Below are positions 47,981 to 57,006 of a stretch of DNA of 64,000 nucleotides, in pieces. The stretch is taken from contig CADEDN010000006.1 in NCBI GenBank assembly GCA_902826095.1, positions 62,001 through 126,000 on the forward strand, given 5' to 3'. The DNA comes from an uncultured Alphaproteobacteria bacterium (GTDB taxonomy: Bacteria > Pseudomonadota > Alphaproteobacteria > Caulobacterales > Parvularculaceae). Each line of letters starts with the position of its first letter. Position 1 is the stretch's first letter. The translations under genes were made by a program, and so were the position numbers. The notes under the pieces are model-generated. The model saw nothing but the letters and a program-made list of their open reading frames with translations, did no database searches and was not told the DNA's origin.

Positions 47981-50833
47981 ATGCGCATCGCCTTCCGCTT
48001 TTTTGTCGGCGTCGTGGTCGTGATTGTCCTTGCGGCGGTCGCGATTTTTCTGATGCGCAAACCGATCGTCGCCGCAACGGTCGAATATGGGCTGCAAGGG
48101 GCCGGCATCGAAAAACCTACTGTCACTGTCGCAGACGTCACGCTTTCGATGCTTTCGATCTCGACCCTTGAAGCCGGCGCGAACGAGACGTCGCGCGCGC
48201 TCGATCTTCGAAATGTCGTGATCTCCTATGACTGGCGCGCGCTGCTTTTCGACGCGAAATTGAAGTCTGTGGACATCGACGGCGGAACGCTCGCCGTTGC
48301 GCTTGACGATAATGGTGCGATCGACATTGCCGGATGGTCGCCAGACCCCAATGTGAAACCAGCGCCGCCGCCGTTCAAAGCGCTGGCGGTCAAGGATCTC
48401 GCGATCATCGCCAGAACGCCGAGGGGCGACGCGCGCTTTGATGTCGCCGGCGCGTTCGACTACGCTGACGGCGGTGATTTCAAGATCAGTCTCGATGCGG
48501 ACAAGGCCGGCTTTGCGCCCGCAACAATTTCCGGCGCTTCCGGCAAGTCGACCCTGCGTCTTGGCGCCGACGGATCAATCGTCGCCGACGGGGTGATAAA
48601 GGGCGACGTCGAAACGCCGGCTGGAACGGTCCGCGGGTTCGACGCGGATCTCACAGCGGCGCTCGCCTCCTGGCGGGGTTTTTTCGGCGATGGGCCGCGC
48701 GCGCCGTCTGGCGAAGCGATCGTCGCGCTGAAATCGTCGACGCTCGACGCGGCGGCAATGCCGACTTTGGCGCCGTTGGCCGCGGCAGGGGGCGCGCCGA
48801 TCAAGACATTGACGCTTGGCGGCGCCGTCAAAGCGACCTTCGCGGAAGACGGTTATCGGGTTTCAATCGAGGGCGGGCCGCTTGCGATCAGCGCCGATCG
48901 CGGCGACCGCCTTGTGATCGAAGCGGCGCAAGGCCCGCTTTATGAGAGCCGGGCTGGCAAGCAGCGCCTAGCTCTTAAAGCGCTGCTTGAAGGGCCGGTC
49001 GCCAAGGGCGCCGCCCGCCTTGCGGCTTCATCAGAAGGCGAAGGGCCGTGGGCGATCGAAGCGACAGCCGCGCTCGGCGACCAGATGATCGGCGCCGTGG
49101 CGCTCGGCAAATTCACCGGATCGTTCAGGGGCTCTTTTGCGGATGATCGCTTCGCTGGCGAGGCTGACATGCTTGCGCATGTCAAAGGCGCCGACATCGG
49201 CCGCCTGCGGATCAATGACATGCCGGCGGCAGGGCGCCTCGCCGTCGCCTTCGATGTGAAGGAGAAGTCGCTCACGGCGACGCCTCTTTCTGGCGGCTGC
49301 CTTGACGTCGACCGCGCCAGTTTCAAAATGGTCGAACAGGACATGGTCGCGCGCGTGACGGCCTCAAGGCTATGCGCGGCGAGCGAACCCCTTGTCGCGG
49401 TCAGCTTCGCCGAGCCTTCGCGCTCGCGCGTCGTCGGCGCGCTGACCGCAAAAACCGCGCATTACCGCCTCGGCAAGACGATATTTGACGGCGCGCCGCC
49501 GACAGTCAATTTCACGCTCGATTATGATCCCGCAATCCAGACAAGCCGCATCAGCGGCGATTTCTCCGGCGGCCGCATTCTTTTGAACGACGCCTTTGTC
49601 CTGACGGCCGCAAAGGGAAATTTCGAAGGCGGCGTCGCGGGCGATGCGATGACGGCGACGGTCGCGCTGGCGTCGATGCGGATCGCGCAGAACGCCGATT
49701 TGGAAATGGTGGCGCCCGTCGCGGTGTCGGGCGAGGCGAACCTTGCGAAGGACATCGCGCGCTTTGATTTCAAGGTGATGACGCCGAAGGGTCAGCCGCT
49801 CGGCAAAGGCGAGGGGTTCCACCAGGTGAGGACCGGCCGCGGCGAGGCGCTCTTTGATTCCGGGATTTTGACCTTCGCTTACGGCCTCCAGCCGGACGCG
49901 CTGCTGCCGGCGCTGCGCGGCGTCGTTTCGAGCGCGACCGGCATGACGGAAGGCCGCGCGCGCTTTGAGTGGAAGCCGAACGAAATCGCCTCTTCAGCGA
50001 CCGTCAATCTCGACAATGTGTCTTTCGGCGGCCCCGGCGTCGCCGTGACCCGCACCGAGGGCGTAACCGGGAAGATGGTCTTTACAAGTCTCGGCCCGGT
50101 CGCGACCGCCGGCGAGCAGACGCTCTTGATACGGAAGATCGACCTTGACGCGCTGAAACTCGAGAACGGCGAAATGCGATTTGCGCTGCCAGGCGACGAA
50201 ACGTTGAAAATCGTCGAGGCTGAGTTTCCGTGGTTCGGCGGAACCGTCGGCGCCTACAATTCCGAGATGTCGATCGCCGGCGGCGCGACGGAGACGACTC
50301 TGCAGATCGACAATGTCGATCTCGGGCAATTGCTGAAATATCCGAATGTGGACGGGCTTTCGGGCGAGGGAATCATTGAGGGCGTATTGCCGATCCAGTT
50401 CAAGGGCGGGCGGGCGTTCATCAGAAACGGCGTCCTTTCCGCCAAAGGCGGCGGCGTCATTCGCTATCAGAACAAGAATGCGGAGCCGGCGTTTCAGGCC
50501 AATGACCAGACAAAGCTCGCCTATGAAGTGCTCAAAGAAGTGAAATTTCAAAATCTGTCGCTTGTGATTGACGGCCCGCTCGACGGCGATCTGCAATTCA
50601 GGATCGTGTTTGACGGCGAGGGCGCCATCCCCATCAAATCGCGAGGCGGCGCCACGAGCGTGCTCAGTCCGATCATCTATCGACTGACAATGAATGTGCC
50701 GTTGCTGCAATTGGCGCAGGGCGTGAAAGCCGCGGTCGATCCGATTGGGTTCTTGAAGGCGGCGCCCCGGTCGGAAGGCGAGCAAGAAAAGGCGGTCGAC
50801 GATCTGATCGGGTCAAATCCGGACATTTTCTGA
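47981..50833 (+). CDS. ydbH: YdbH family intermembrane phospholipid transport protein
   Basis: AsmA-like bridge protein that, in E. coli, spans the periplasm and moves phospholipids between membranes with YnbE. 950 residues: N-terminal transmembrane segment (FRFFVGVVVVIVLAAVAIFLM), long repeating beta-strand body, and the family's C-terminal region (GGGVIRYQNK, YEVLKEVKFQNLSLVIDGPLDGDLQFRIVFDGEG, then SPIIYRLTMNVPLLQL). Its last residues (DDLIGSNPDIF) nearly repeat those of YnbE downstream. First of a ydbH-ynbE-ydbL operon. Confidence 0.92.
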   Translation: MRIAFRFFVGVVVVIVLAAVAIFLMRKPIVAATVEYGLQGAGIEKPTVTVADVTLSMLSISTLEAGANETSRALDLRNVVISYDWRALLFDAKLKSVDIDGGTLAVALDDNGAIDIAGWSPDPNVKPAPPPFKALAVKDLAIIARTPRGDARFDVAGAFDYADGGDFKISLDADKAGFAPATISGASGKSTLRLGADGSIVADGVIKGDVETPAGTVRGFDADLTAALASWRGFFGDGPRAPSGEAIVALKSSTLDAAAMPTLAPLAAAGGAPIKTLTLGGAVKATFAEDGYRVSIEGGPLAISADRGDRLVIEAAQGPLYESRAGKQRLALKALLEGPVAKGAARLAASSEGEGPWAIEATAALGDQMIGAVALGKFTGSFRGSFADDRFAGEADMLAHVKGADIGRLRINDMPAAGRLAVAFDVKEKSLTATPLSGGCLDVDRASFKMVEQDMVARVTASRLCAASEPLVAVSFAEPSRSRVVGALTAKTAHYRLGKTIFDGAPPTVNFTLDYDPAIQTSRISGDFSGGRILLNDAFVLTAAKGNFEGGVAGDAMTATVALASMRIAQNADLEMVAPVAVSGEANLAKDIARFDFKVMTPKGQPLGKGEGFHQVRTGRGEALFDSGILTFAYGLQPDALLPALRGVVSSATGMTEGRARFEWKPNEIASSATVNLDNVSFGGPGVAVTRTEGVTGKMVFTSLGPVATAGEQTLLIRKIDLDALKLENGEMRFALPGDETLKIVEAEFPWFGGTVGAYNSEMSIAGGATETTLQIDNVDLGQLLKYPNVDGLSGEGIIEGVLPIQFKGGRAFIRNGVLSAKGGGVIRYQNKNAEPAFQANDQTKLAYEVLKEVKFQNLSLVIDGPLDGDLQFRIVFDGEGAIPIKSRGGATSVLSPIIYRLTMNVPLLQLAQGVKAAVDPIGFLKAAPRSEGEQEKAVDDLIGSNPDIF

Positions 50834-50949
50834 CGCAACCCGGCGCAAAGATGGCCGGATCGCGAACAAAGCGCCCCTATTTCGACACGGTCCGCGTCTA
50901 TGTTAGGGTGGCGACAGGCAGGTGATTCTCAAGGAAGGCGAGGGGTGGC

Positions 50950-51162
50950 ATGCTCCAACAGACTTTTGGCCGAAGACGCGCCGCGAACTTTGCGCAATCC
51001 GCAGCGATGCTTGTCGCCATCGGCGCCTGCGCAACCGTCAAGGTCGAGGCGCCGGACAAGCCAATCGAAATCAATATGAACGTCAATATCAAGCAGGAAG
51101 TCCTGATCAAGATGGACAAGGAGATCCAGGACCTCATCGCCAATAACCCGGATATCTTTTAG
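50950..51162 (+). CDS. ynbE: YnbE family lipoprotein
   Basis: 70 residues with a lipoprotein signal (lipobox near IGAC), then VKVEAPDKPIEINMNVNIKQEVLIKMDKEIQDL, the YnbE core, a short beta strand set known to pair with the YdbH end. It should sit in the outer membrane and anchor the YdbH bridge. The leader is longer and more basic than in E. coli, so translation could begin at a later codon, but no better start is visible. Lies 116 bases after ydbH. Confidence 0.88.
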   Translation: MLQQTFGRRRAANFAQSAAMLVAIGACATVKVEAPDKPIEINMNVNIKQEVLIKMDKEIQDLIANNPDIF

Positions 51163-51186
51163 GGGCTCCAGGAAGGGACGATCATC

Positions 51187-51537
51187 ATGACCAGAACATT
51201 TCTGAAATCCGCCATCGCAGCGCTCGCGCTCGCCGCTAGCATCTCGGGCGCCGGCGCCGCCTCCGCCATCATTGAGGACGCAAAGTCGAAATGCATCGTC
51301 GGCGAGCAGTCCGACGGCTATCTCGGCGTCGTCGACGGGGCCGCTGCGAGCGACGCCGTCCGTCGCGAGGTGCGCGCGATCAACCAGCAGCGCAAGGCCT
51401 TTTACGCGGAATTGGCCGCCAAGAACGGCGTGACAATCGAGGACGCCGCGGCTTTGACCGCTGAGCGGCTGGTGAACAACGCCTCTTCCGGCGAGTGCGT
51501 CCAGACGCCGGACGGGACCTGGGCGAAGCAGCCGTAA
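51187..51537 (+). CDS. ydbL: YdbL family periplasmic protein (DUF1318)
   Basis: 116 residues: signal peptide (1-25, GAGAASA) and the DUF1318 body (IEDAKSKCIVGEQSDGYLGVVDGAAASDAVRREVRAINQQRKAFYAELAAKNGVTIEDAAALTAERLVNNASSGECVQTPDGTW). YdbL is thought to assist YdbH-YnbE assembly, possibly as a chaperone. The two cysteines may form a disulfide. Ribosome site GGAAGG upstream. A hairpin terminator follows within 31 bases. Confidence 0.9.
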   Translation: MTRTFLKSAIAALALAASISGAGAASAIIEDAKSKCIVGEQSDGYLGVVDGAAASDAVRREVRAINQQRKAFYAELAAKNGVTIEDAAALTAERLVNNASSGECVQTPDGTWAKQP

Positions 51538-51567
51538 GGACCGACTTCTCATCGCGAATCATCCATA

Positions 51568-51597
51568 ACGGGGCCTCATCAAAGGGGCCCCGTTTTC
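51568..51597 (+). terminator. terminator hairpin overlapping the chpT ribosome site
   Basis: 8-bp stem ACGGGGCC (51568-51575) with GGCCCCGT (51586-51593), 10-base loop, then TTTT. It ends the ydbHynbEydbL unit. The AAGGGG next to and inside the right arm (51582-51587) is also the only ribosome-binding sequence for chpT, which begins at 51598. Confidence 0.75.
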
Positions 51598-52275
51598 ATG
51601 TCGCTTGCCGCCAAATCCGAAATTGACGCCGTCAGCCTTTCCGCGCTGATGTCCTCAAGGCTTTGTCACGATCTCGTCAATCCGGTCGGCGCGCTGGCTT
51701 CGGGCCTTGAAGTGCTTGCCGATCCGTCAATGGACGAAGGCATGAAAGAAGCAGCGCTCGATCTCATCCGGACGAGCGCTGAAAAGTCCGTTGCGCTCTT
51801 GAAGTACGCCCGGCTCGCCTATGGCGCCGCTGGCGGGCATGGCGCCGAACTTCCCTATGAGGAGGCAAGGCATGTCCTTGAGGCGCTTCTTGCCTGGACG
51901 AAGGCGAGCCTCGACTGGCGGATCGCGCCCGGCCATGCGCCGAAAGACGAGGTCAAGGCGATTCTCGTCCTTGGCGCTGCGGCGGCGGACTGCGTGCCGC
52001 GCGGCGGCGCGGTGGTGATTGAAGGCGGGCGCGGGTCTTATGACATTCGTGTCACCGGCGCGCGCGTCATCGTGCAAGACGACATGCTGAAAGCGATCGC
52101 CGGGGATGTTTCGGAATTGAAACCGAAATTTACCCCTCATTATCTATCCGGCCTTGCGGCGCGGGCGTCAGGGGGCGGCGTCGCCGCCGTCCAGGAAGAA
52201 GGGGCGCTTTCGTTCCATGTTCGATTTGCCGCCGGCGCCGTAGCCGCGGGCGGACTTGCGTTAACGGCGGGATAA
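51598..52275 (+). CDS. chpT: histidine phosphotransferase ChpT
   Basis: 225 residues. The phospho-accepting H24 sits in SSRLCHDLVNPVGALASGLEVL, a DHp-like helix pair, followed by a degenerate ATPase-like domain (LKPKFTPHYLSGLAARASGGGVAAV). In alphaproteobacteria ChpT relays phosphate from the hybrid kinase CckA to CtrA and CpdR to time the cell cycle. CckA and CtrA are not in the window. Start directly after a terminator hairpin; its ribosome site is inside the stem. Confidence 0.92.
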   Translation: MSLAAKSEIDAVSLSALMSSRLCHDLVNPVGALASGLEVLADPSMDEGMKEAALDLIRTSAEKSVALLKYARLAYGAAGGHGAELPYEEARHVLEALLAWTKASLDWRIAPGHAPKDEVKAILVLGAAAADCVPRGGAVVIEGGRGSYDIRVTGARVIVQDDMLKAIAGDVSELKPKFTPHYLSGLAARASGGGVAAVQEEGALSFHVRFAAGAVAAGGLALTAG

Positions 52276-52324
52276 CGCAATCAGGCGAGAGTGGCGGCGA
52301 AAATCAGGGACCTCGCCGCCGCTT

Positions 52325-52741
52325 ATGAAAACCTGTCTCATTGTCGAAGATTCAAACGTCATTCGCGAAATCGCGCTTCGCATCCTTACCGACCTAGGGA
52401 TTAGCGCCAGCGAATCGGAAACCGCGGCGGAAGCGCTGGAGAAGTGCCGCGAGGCCAAGCCGGACGTCGTCCTCCTCGACTGGGATCTTCCCTCGCTCGG
52501 CGCGCTCGACATGCTGCGCGGCGTTGCGGACCTGCCGGTCGAACAGCGTCCGACCATCATTTTGTGCGCCACGGAAAACGATCCCCAGCAATTCACCCTG
52601 GCGAAGGCCGCCGGCGCCGCGCATTATCTGCTAAAGCCGTTTGACCGCCTGTCGATCGAACTGAAGCTTGCGGAAATCGGCCTCATCGAAGGCGCGAAAA
52701 TCCCCGAAGCCAAGCCCGCGCCGACAGCGCAGTCGGCTTAA
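52325..52741 (+). CDS. single-domain response regulator
   Basis: 138 residues: one receiver domain and a short Pro/Ala tail. Acid pocket E8-D9, phospho-acceptor D52 in LLDWDLP, T83 (CATEN) and K104 (LLKPFD) are all present, so it is phosphorylation-competent. No output domain. Lying 49 bases after chpT in the same direction, it is the natural candidate to take phosphate from ChpT, but it is not clearly CpdR (about 118 residues with a C-terminal proteolysis signal) or DivK. The stop overlaps the convergent CoA-transferase stop. Confidence 0.9.
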   Translation: MKTCLIVEDSNVIREIALRILTDLGISASESETAAEALEKCREAKPDVVLLDWDLPSLGALDMLRGVADLPVEQRPTIILCATENDPQQFTLAKAAGAAHYLLKPFDRLSIELKLAEIGLIEGAKIPEAKPAPTAQSA

Positions 52742-53970
52742 GCGATGACGCCGCGCGCCCTTAGCGCAGCGCGCGTCGCCTCATGGCAGAATTCCGACAA
52801 GACAGCATCCGTATGCGACCCGAGGATCGGCGGCGGCATCTCTGCGCGCGCCGGCGTTCTTGAATATTTGACCGGGTGTGCGACCATTTTTTTGCCGGCG
52901 GCGTCAGCGCGAGCCATCGGCGCCGTCATGTCCCGCGTCTCGACATGCGCGTCAGCGAACACGGAATCGATCGCGTTGATCGGTCCTGCGGGAACCGTCG
53001 CGTTTTCCATCAAGGCGAGCCATTCGATGGTGGTCCGCTCGCGCATTTTCGGCGCAATCAGCGCGGTGAGCGCGGCGCGATTGGCGACGCGCGCGCGATT
53101 CGCCTTGTACCGCTCATCCTCGGCGATTGAAGCAAGGCCGATGGCCTTCGCGAAGGCGGCGAACTGCCCGTCATTGCCGACGGCGATGACGATGTAGCCG
53201 TCCTTCGTCTCAAACACCTGATAGGGCGCAATGTTGGGATGCGCGTTGCCGAGCCGCGTCGGCGCTTTTCCCGACACCAGGAAGTTTGACGCCTGATTGG
53301 CGAGCATCGCGATCTGGCAATCGAGAAGCGCGACATCGACATGCTGGCCCTCTCCAGTGCGCTCGGCGTGGCGGAGCGCGGCGAGTATCGCGGTCGAGGC
53401 GTACATGCCCGAGAAGAGATCGGCGACGGCGACGCCGACTTTCATCGGCTCGGCGCCGGCGGCGCCGTCCGGCTGTCCGGTGATCGACATCAGGCCGCCC
53501 ATTGCCTGGATCATGTAATCATATCCCGCGCGCGGCGCGTATGGACCCGTCTGGCCGAAACCGGTGATCGAACAATAGACAAGGCGCGGGTTGATCGGGG
53601 AAACGCTATCGTAATCGAGGCCGTACTTCTTGAGCCCGCCGACCTTGAAATTCTCAATGAGAATGTCGCTTGTCGCGGCGATCTTGCGGACGAGCGCGGC
53701 GCCGTCTTCATCCGCGATGTCGATGGCGACAGATTTCTTGTTGCGGTTCGCGGCGAGGAAATAGGCGGCGTCGGTCGTCTCCCCGGCGGCGTCCTTGAGG
53801 AACGGCGGGCCCCATCCGCGCGTATCGTCGCCCGCGCCTGGCTTTTCGACCTTGATGACTTCCGCGCCAAGATCGCCGAGGAGCTGGCTCGCCCAAGGAC
53901 CGGCGAGGACGCGGGAAAGATCGAGAACGCGAACGCCCTCAAGGGCGGATTTCCGGCGGGCTATTGTCAT
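52738..53970 (-). CDS. class III CoA-transferase (CaiB/BaiF family)
   Basis: 410 residues from ATG 53970. Family motifs LEGVRVLDLSRVLAGPWASQLLGDLGAEVIKVEKPGAGDDTR, NRNKKSVAIDI, the catalytic D151 in RAGYDYMIQAMGGLMSITG, and the C-terminal GPI-type VPAGPIN. It moves CoA between carboxylic acids, with an aspartyl-CoA intermediate. Substrates in this branch include oxalate, succinate-glutarate and carnitine; the sequence does not decide. Divergent from an acyl-CoA ligase 141 bases away, so both may serve acid activation. Confidence 0.92.
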   Translation of the reverse strand: MTIARRKSALEGVRVLDLSRVLAGPWASQLLGDLGAEVIKVEKPGAGDDTRGWGPPFLKDAAGETTDAAYFLAANRNKKSVAIDIADEDGAALVRKIAATSDILIENFKVGGLKKYGLDYDSVSPINPRLVYCSITGFGQTGPYAPRAGYDYMIQAMGGLMSITGQPDGAAGAEPMKVGVAVADLFSGMYASTAILAALRHAERTGEGQHVDVALLDCQIAMLANQASNFLVSGKAPTRLGNAHPNIAPYQVFETKDGYIVIAVGNDGQFAAFAKAIGLASIAEDERYKANRARVANRAALTALIAPKMRERTTIEWLALMENATVPAGPINAIDSVFADAHVETRDMTAPMARADAAGKKMVAHPVKYSRTPARAEMPPPILGSHTDAVLSEFCHEATRAALRARGVIA

Positions 53971-54111
53971 AGCGCGACCATAAAGCGGCCGCGGGGCCTT
54001 GCAAGACGGGCGGCAGTTTTCGCCGCAGCGGCGCATGGCGTTTGACCGTAGGAGACGAAAACACGATAATTTTCAAGACGCATCCGACCACACAGGAATT
54101 TGGGAGACGCT

Positions 54112-55728
54112 ATGAGGGGCCTGATGATGGATCGCCCGTTGCTGACAACGGAGATCCTCAAGAACGCGGTGAGGAATTTTCGCAAAACGGAGATCGTGAC
54201 CCGCACTGTCGAAGGGCCGATCCACCGTTACACGGTGGCTGATTCTTACAGGCGCATCGCCAAGCTCGCCAGCGCATTGCGGCGCGCCGGCGTCGGGGTC
54301 GGCGACCGCGTCGGCGTCATTGGCTGGAACACCTATCGTCAGTTTGAAATGTATTACGCCGTCGGCGGCCTTGGCGCGGTCCTGCACACGGTCAATCCGC
54401 GCCTTGGTCCCGACAATGCGGCGTTTGTCATCAACCACGCCGAGGACGCCTGGCTTTTTTACGACATCACTTTCGCGCCGCTGGTTTCGGCGCTGCGCGG
54501 CAAACTCAAGACGGTGAATCATTTCGTTCTGCTGACAGACGCCAAGCATGCGCTTGAAGCGGGCACCGGCGATCAGCCCTACGAAGAGCTGATCGACGGC
54601 GAACCGGACTCAATGGACTGGCCGGAATTTGACGAAAACACCGCCGTTGCGATGTGCTACACGTCCGGGACGACCGGCGATCCCAAGGGCGTCGTCTATT
54701 CCCACCGGTCCTGCGTCATCCAGACGCTCGCAAGCTGCCTGCCGACGGCGCTTGGATGCAAGGAAGGCGATGTCCTTCTCCCTGTCGTGCCGATGTTCCA
54801 TGTGAACGCCTGGAACACGCCTTATTCGGCGCTGATGATCGGCGCAAAGCAGGTGTTCCCCGGGCCGAAGCTCGACGGCGAGAGCCTTTACGAATTGCTC
54901 GCCGCCGAAAAGGTCAACTACTCGCTCGGCGTTCCGACCGTCTGGCTCGGCCTCCTCCAATATATGGAAAAGTCAGGAAAGACCCTGCCGCATTTGAAAA
55001 AGGGCCTTTGCGGTGGATCGGCGCTTCCCGAAGCGCTCATTCGCGGCTTTGAAAAGCACGGCATTGAATTGCAGCAGGGCTGGGGCATGACCGAAATGAG
55101 CCCTATCGGCACGGTCAACGTCCTGCCGCCGACGATCAGGGCGATGCCGCAGGATGAGCGCATCAGCTATCAGTTGAAAGCCGGGCGGTCGTTGCCATTC
55201 GTTGACATGCGCATCGTGTCGGAAGACGGCAAGGAATTGCCGCGCGACGGGGTTTCTGACGGCAGGCTTCAGGTGAGAGGGGCGACGATCGTCAACGCCT
55301 ATTACAAGGCGACGCAGCCGACGCTCACCGCCGACGGATGGTTCGATACGGGCGATGTTGCAATCATCGACGAAGACGGTTTTCTGCAGATTACCGACCG
55401 AGCGAAAGACGTCATCAAGACCGGCGGCGAGTGGGTCTCGTCGATCGACATCGAGAACGCCGCGATGATGCACCCCGGCGTCGCCAATGCCGCCGTCATC
55501 GGCGTCGCTCACCCGCGCTGGCAGGAGCGTCCCTTGCTCATTGTCGTCAAGCGCGAGGGGCAAAACCCGAATGCGGATGACATCAAGAATTTCCTGAAGG
55601 CAAGACTCGACAAGATCGCCTGGCCGGACGCCGTCGAGTTCGTTCCGGAATTGCCGCTCGGCGCGACCGGCAAAGTGTTGAAGACGGAGCTCCGGAAGAA
55701 ATTCAAGGGCTACGTTCTGCCAGGTTGA
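54112..55728 (+). CDS. medium/long-chain fatty acyl-CoA ligase
   Basis: 538 residues from ATG 54112, 5 bases after GGGAG; ATG 54124 is an alternative. ANL superfamily: AMP-binding loop [31 protein letters not shown], the hinge [36 protein letters not shown], and the catalytic lysine region [14 protein letters not shown]. It activates fatty acids to acyl-CoA by an acyl-adenylate. [12 protein letters not shown] is typical of the medium/long-chain branch. Convergent with an EF-hand gene. Confidence 0.93.
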   Translation: MRGLMMDRPLLTTEILKNAVRNFRKTEIVTRTVEGPIHRYTVADSYRRIAKLASALRRAGVGVGDRVGVIGWNTYRQFEMYYAVGGLGAVLHTVNPRLGPDNAAFVINHAEDAWLFYDITFAPLVSALRGKLKTVNHFVLLTDAKHALEAGTGDQPYEELIDGEPDSMDWPEFDENTAVAMCYTSGTTGDPKGVVYSHRSCVIQTLASCLPTALGCKEGDVLLPVVPMFHVNAWNTPYSALMIGAKQVFPGPKLDGESLYELLAAEKVNYSLGVPTVWLGLLQYMEKSGKTLPHLKKGLCGGSALPEALIRGFEKHGIELQQGWGMTEMSPIGTVNVLPPTIRAMPQDERISYQLKAGRSLPFVDMRIVSEDGKELPRDGVSDGRLQVRGATIVNAYYKATQPTLTADGWFDTGDVAIIDEDGFLQITDRAKDVIKTGGEWVSSIDIENAAMMHPGVANAAVIGVAHPRWQERPLLIVVKREGQNPNADDIKNFLKARLDKIAWPDAVEFVPELPLGATGKVLKTELRKKFKGYVLPG

Positions 55729-55744
55729 AGCGCGCCTGAAAGTC

Positions 55745-55764
55745 GGAGCGCCCGAAGGCGCTCC
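55745..55764. terminator. perfect hairpin between convergent genes
   Basis: GGAGCGCC-CGAA-GGCGCTCC, an 8-bp stem with a stable tetraloop, 17 bases after the acyl-CoA ligase stop and 32 bases from the convergent EF-hand stop. The T tract is weak on both sides, so its strength is uncertain. Confidence 0.5.
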
Positions 55765-55795
55765 AGTTCTGTCCTTCGTGATGCGTCAAGGGCGG

Positions 55796-56038
55796 CTATT
55801 TTTTCGCCGCCGCCTGCCAGGCCGCGTATTCCGCGGCGCTAAGGTCGCCGGACTTGTCCGCGTCATAGGAGGCGAAATCGTCGGCGGAAGCGTCCGGGGC
55901 CGCCGCTTGCACTTCTGCGAGCGAGAGCGCGCCGGATTTGTCGGCGTCGAGCGTTGTGAAGTCCATGCCCTCTCCGGCGAAGGCGGCGCTCGCGGCGAGC
56001 GTGAACGCGGCGGCTGCGGCGATGGTGCGATAGGTCAT
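55796..56038 (-). CDS. small secreted EF-hand protein
   Basis: 80 residues from ATG 56038 (AAAGGA upstream); the longer open frame to 56254 lacks a ribosome site and hides the signal peptide. Signal peptide (1-22, AAFAGEG), then two EF-hand loops DADKSGALSLAE and DADKSGDLSAAE. Both loops have the Asp and Glu positions needed for calcium. Periplasmic or secreted, function unknown. The second such gene in the window, but not a copy of the one at 42030. Confidence 0.86.
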   Translation of the reverse strand: MTYRTIAAAAAFTLAASAAFAGEGMDFTTLDADKSGALSLAEVQAAAPDASADDFASYDADKSGDLSAAEYAAWQAAAKK

Positions 56039-56213
56039 TCGGGGTCCTTTCTGACGATACAAGACTTGAAGGCCTCGACCGTGGTCGAGCGAAATCCCCT
56101 CTTCGGCGGCGATCGGCGCGAAGGCGAATGAGGTCGCCGCCTTGCGCGCGACCATGGCCGCCCGCGGCGGCGGCGTCCAATAAAATCCGTGTAAGGATGA
56201 AGACGGTTTAATG

Positions 56214-56840
56214 TTAACTCGGGGAAAGCGCGCTCGGCCGCGCCGCGGCGCCATGCGCGCCGATAGAAGCCAGGCGTTGCAGGGATGCGCAGAGATCCGC
56301 CGTCATCTCCCGCTCCAGTTTGATGAAGCCGAGCGCGCGCTCGCGCATATCGACGATTTCCGCCGAGATCTTCTCGATTTTCTCGCGGCGTTGCGGCGGG
56401 AGGTCCTCTCTTTCCTCAATTTCCGCGGCCAGAGCCGCGAGGCGCTCGCATCCGTCGAGCATTCCTTCAAGCGGCAGGATCTCGCTGACGACATGGGTGT
56501 GGATTTTCTTGCGAAGTTCGCCGTCATGAAGGTCGAACAGGCGTTCCCGGTTTCGCTCATAGACCTCCGCCTCGCGCAGGGCGGTCTTGAAAAGGCGGAG
56601 CGTCACCGGCCCCCACGGATCGCCGATCTTTTGCGAGTCGATCGCGCGCGTGACGAGAGTGTCGATCGAATAGAGTATTTCGCCGAAGAACCGCGCGGCG
56701 TCGCGCTCACGCCGCCTTCTTTCGATGCGGTCCTCGTAATGTTCGGCGACAAGCCCCCCGATCGTCGCCAGCATCGCGCCGATGACGACGGCGAGAAGGG
56801 TGTCAAGATTGCCGACAAAGTCGAAGGCGGATTGGCGCAT
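56214..56840 (-). CDS. hypothetical protein, one TM segment and long coiled coil
   Basis: 208 residues from ATG 56840, with GGAG 8 bases before. N-terminal transmembrane segment (TLLAVVIGAMLATIGGLVAEHY), then about 150 charged helical residues (EDRIERRRRERDAARFFGEILYSIDTLVTRAID, later LPPQRREKIEKISAEIVDMRERALGFIKLEREM) expected to lie in the cytoplasm. No family recognised. It resembles bacterial membrane-tethered helical proteins with an N-terminal anchor. Divergent from the 57007 gene with 166 bases between. Confidence 0.75.
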   Translation of the reverse strand: MRQSAFDFVGNLDTLLAVVIGAMLATIGGLVAEHYEDRIERRRRERDAARFFGEILYSIDTLVTRAIDSQKIGDPWGPVTLRLFKTALREAEVYERNRERLFDLHDGELRKKIHTHVVSEILPLEGMLDGCERLAALAAEIEEREDLPPQRREKIEKISAEIVDMRERALGFIKLEREMTADLCASLQRLASIGAHGAAARPSALSPS

Positions 56841-57006
56841 GCCGGAGGCTCCCATCTGTCCCAAACGTCGAGATAGCGGGTCTTGGCCGGTTCGTCTTCA
56901 AACGCGCGCTGTCGCGTTGACCGGCGCCAAATCTTGACCTTCCCGCCCAGGCAGCCGAAACTCCGGCCCGGAGAGAAGCGACGAGCCGGGGGGCAAGGAG
57001 ACGCGG

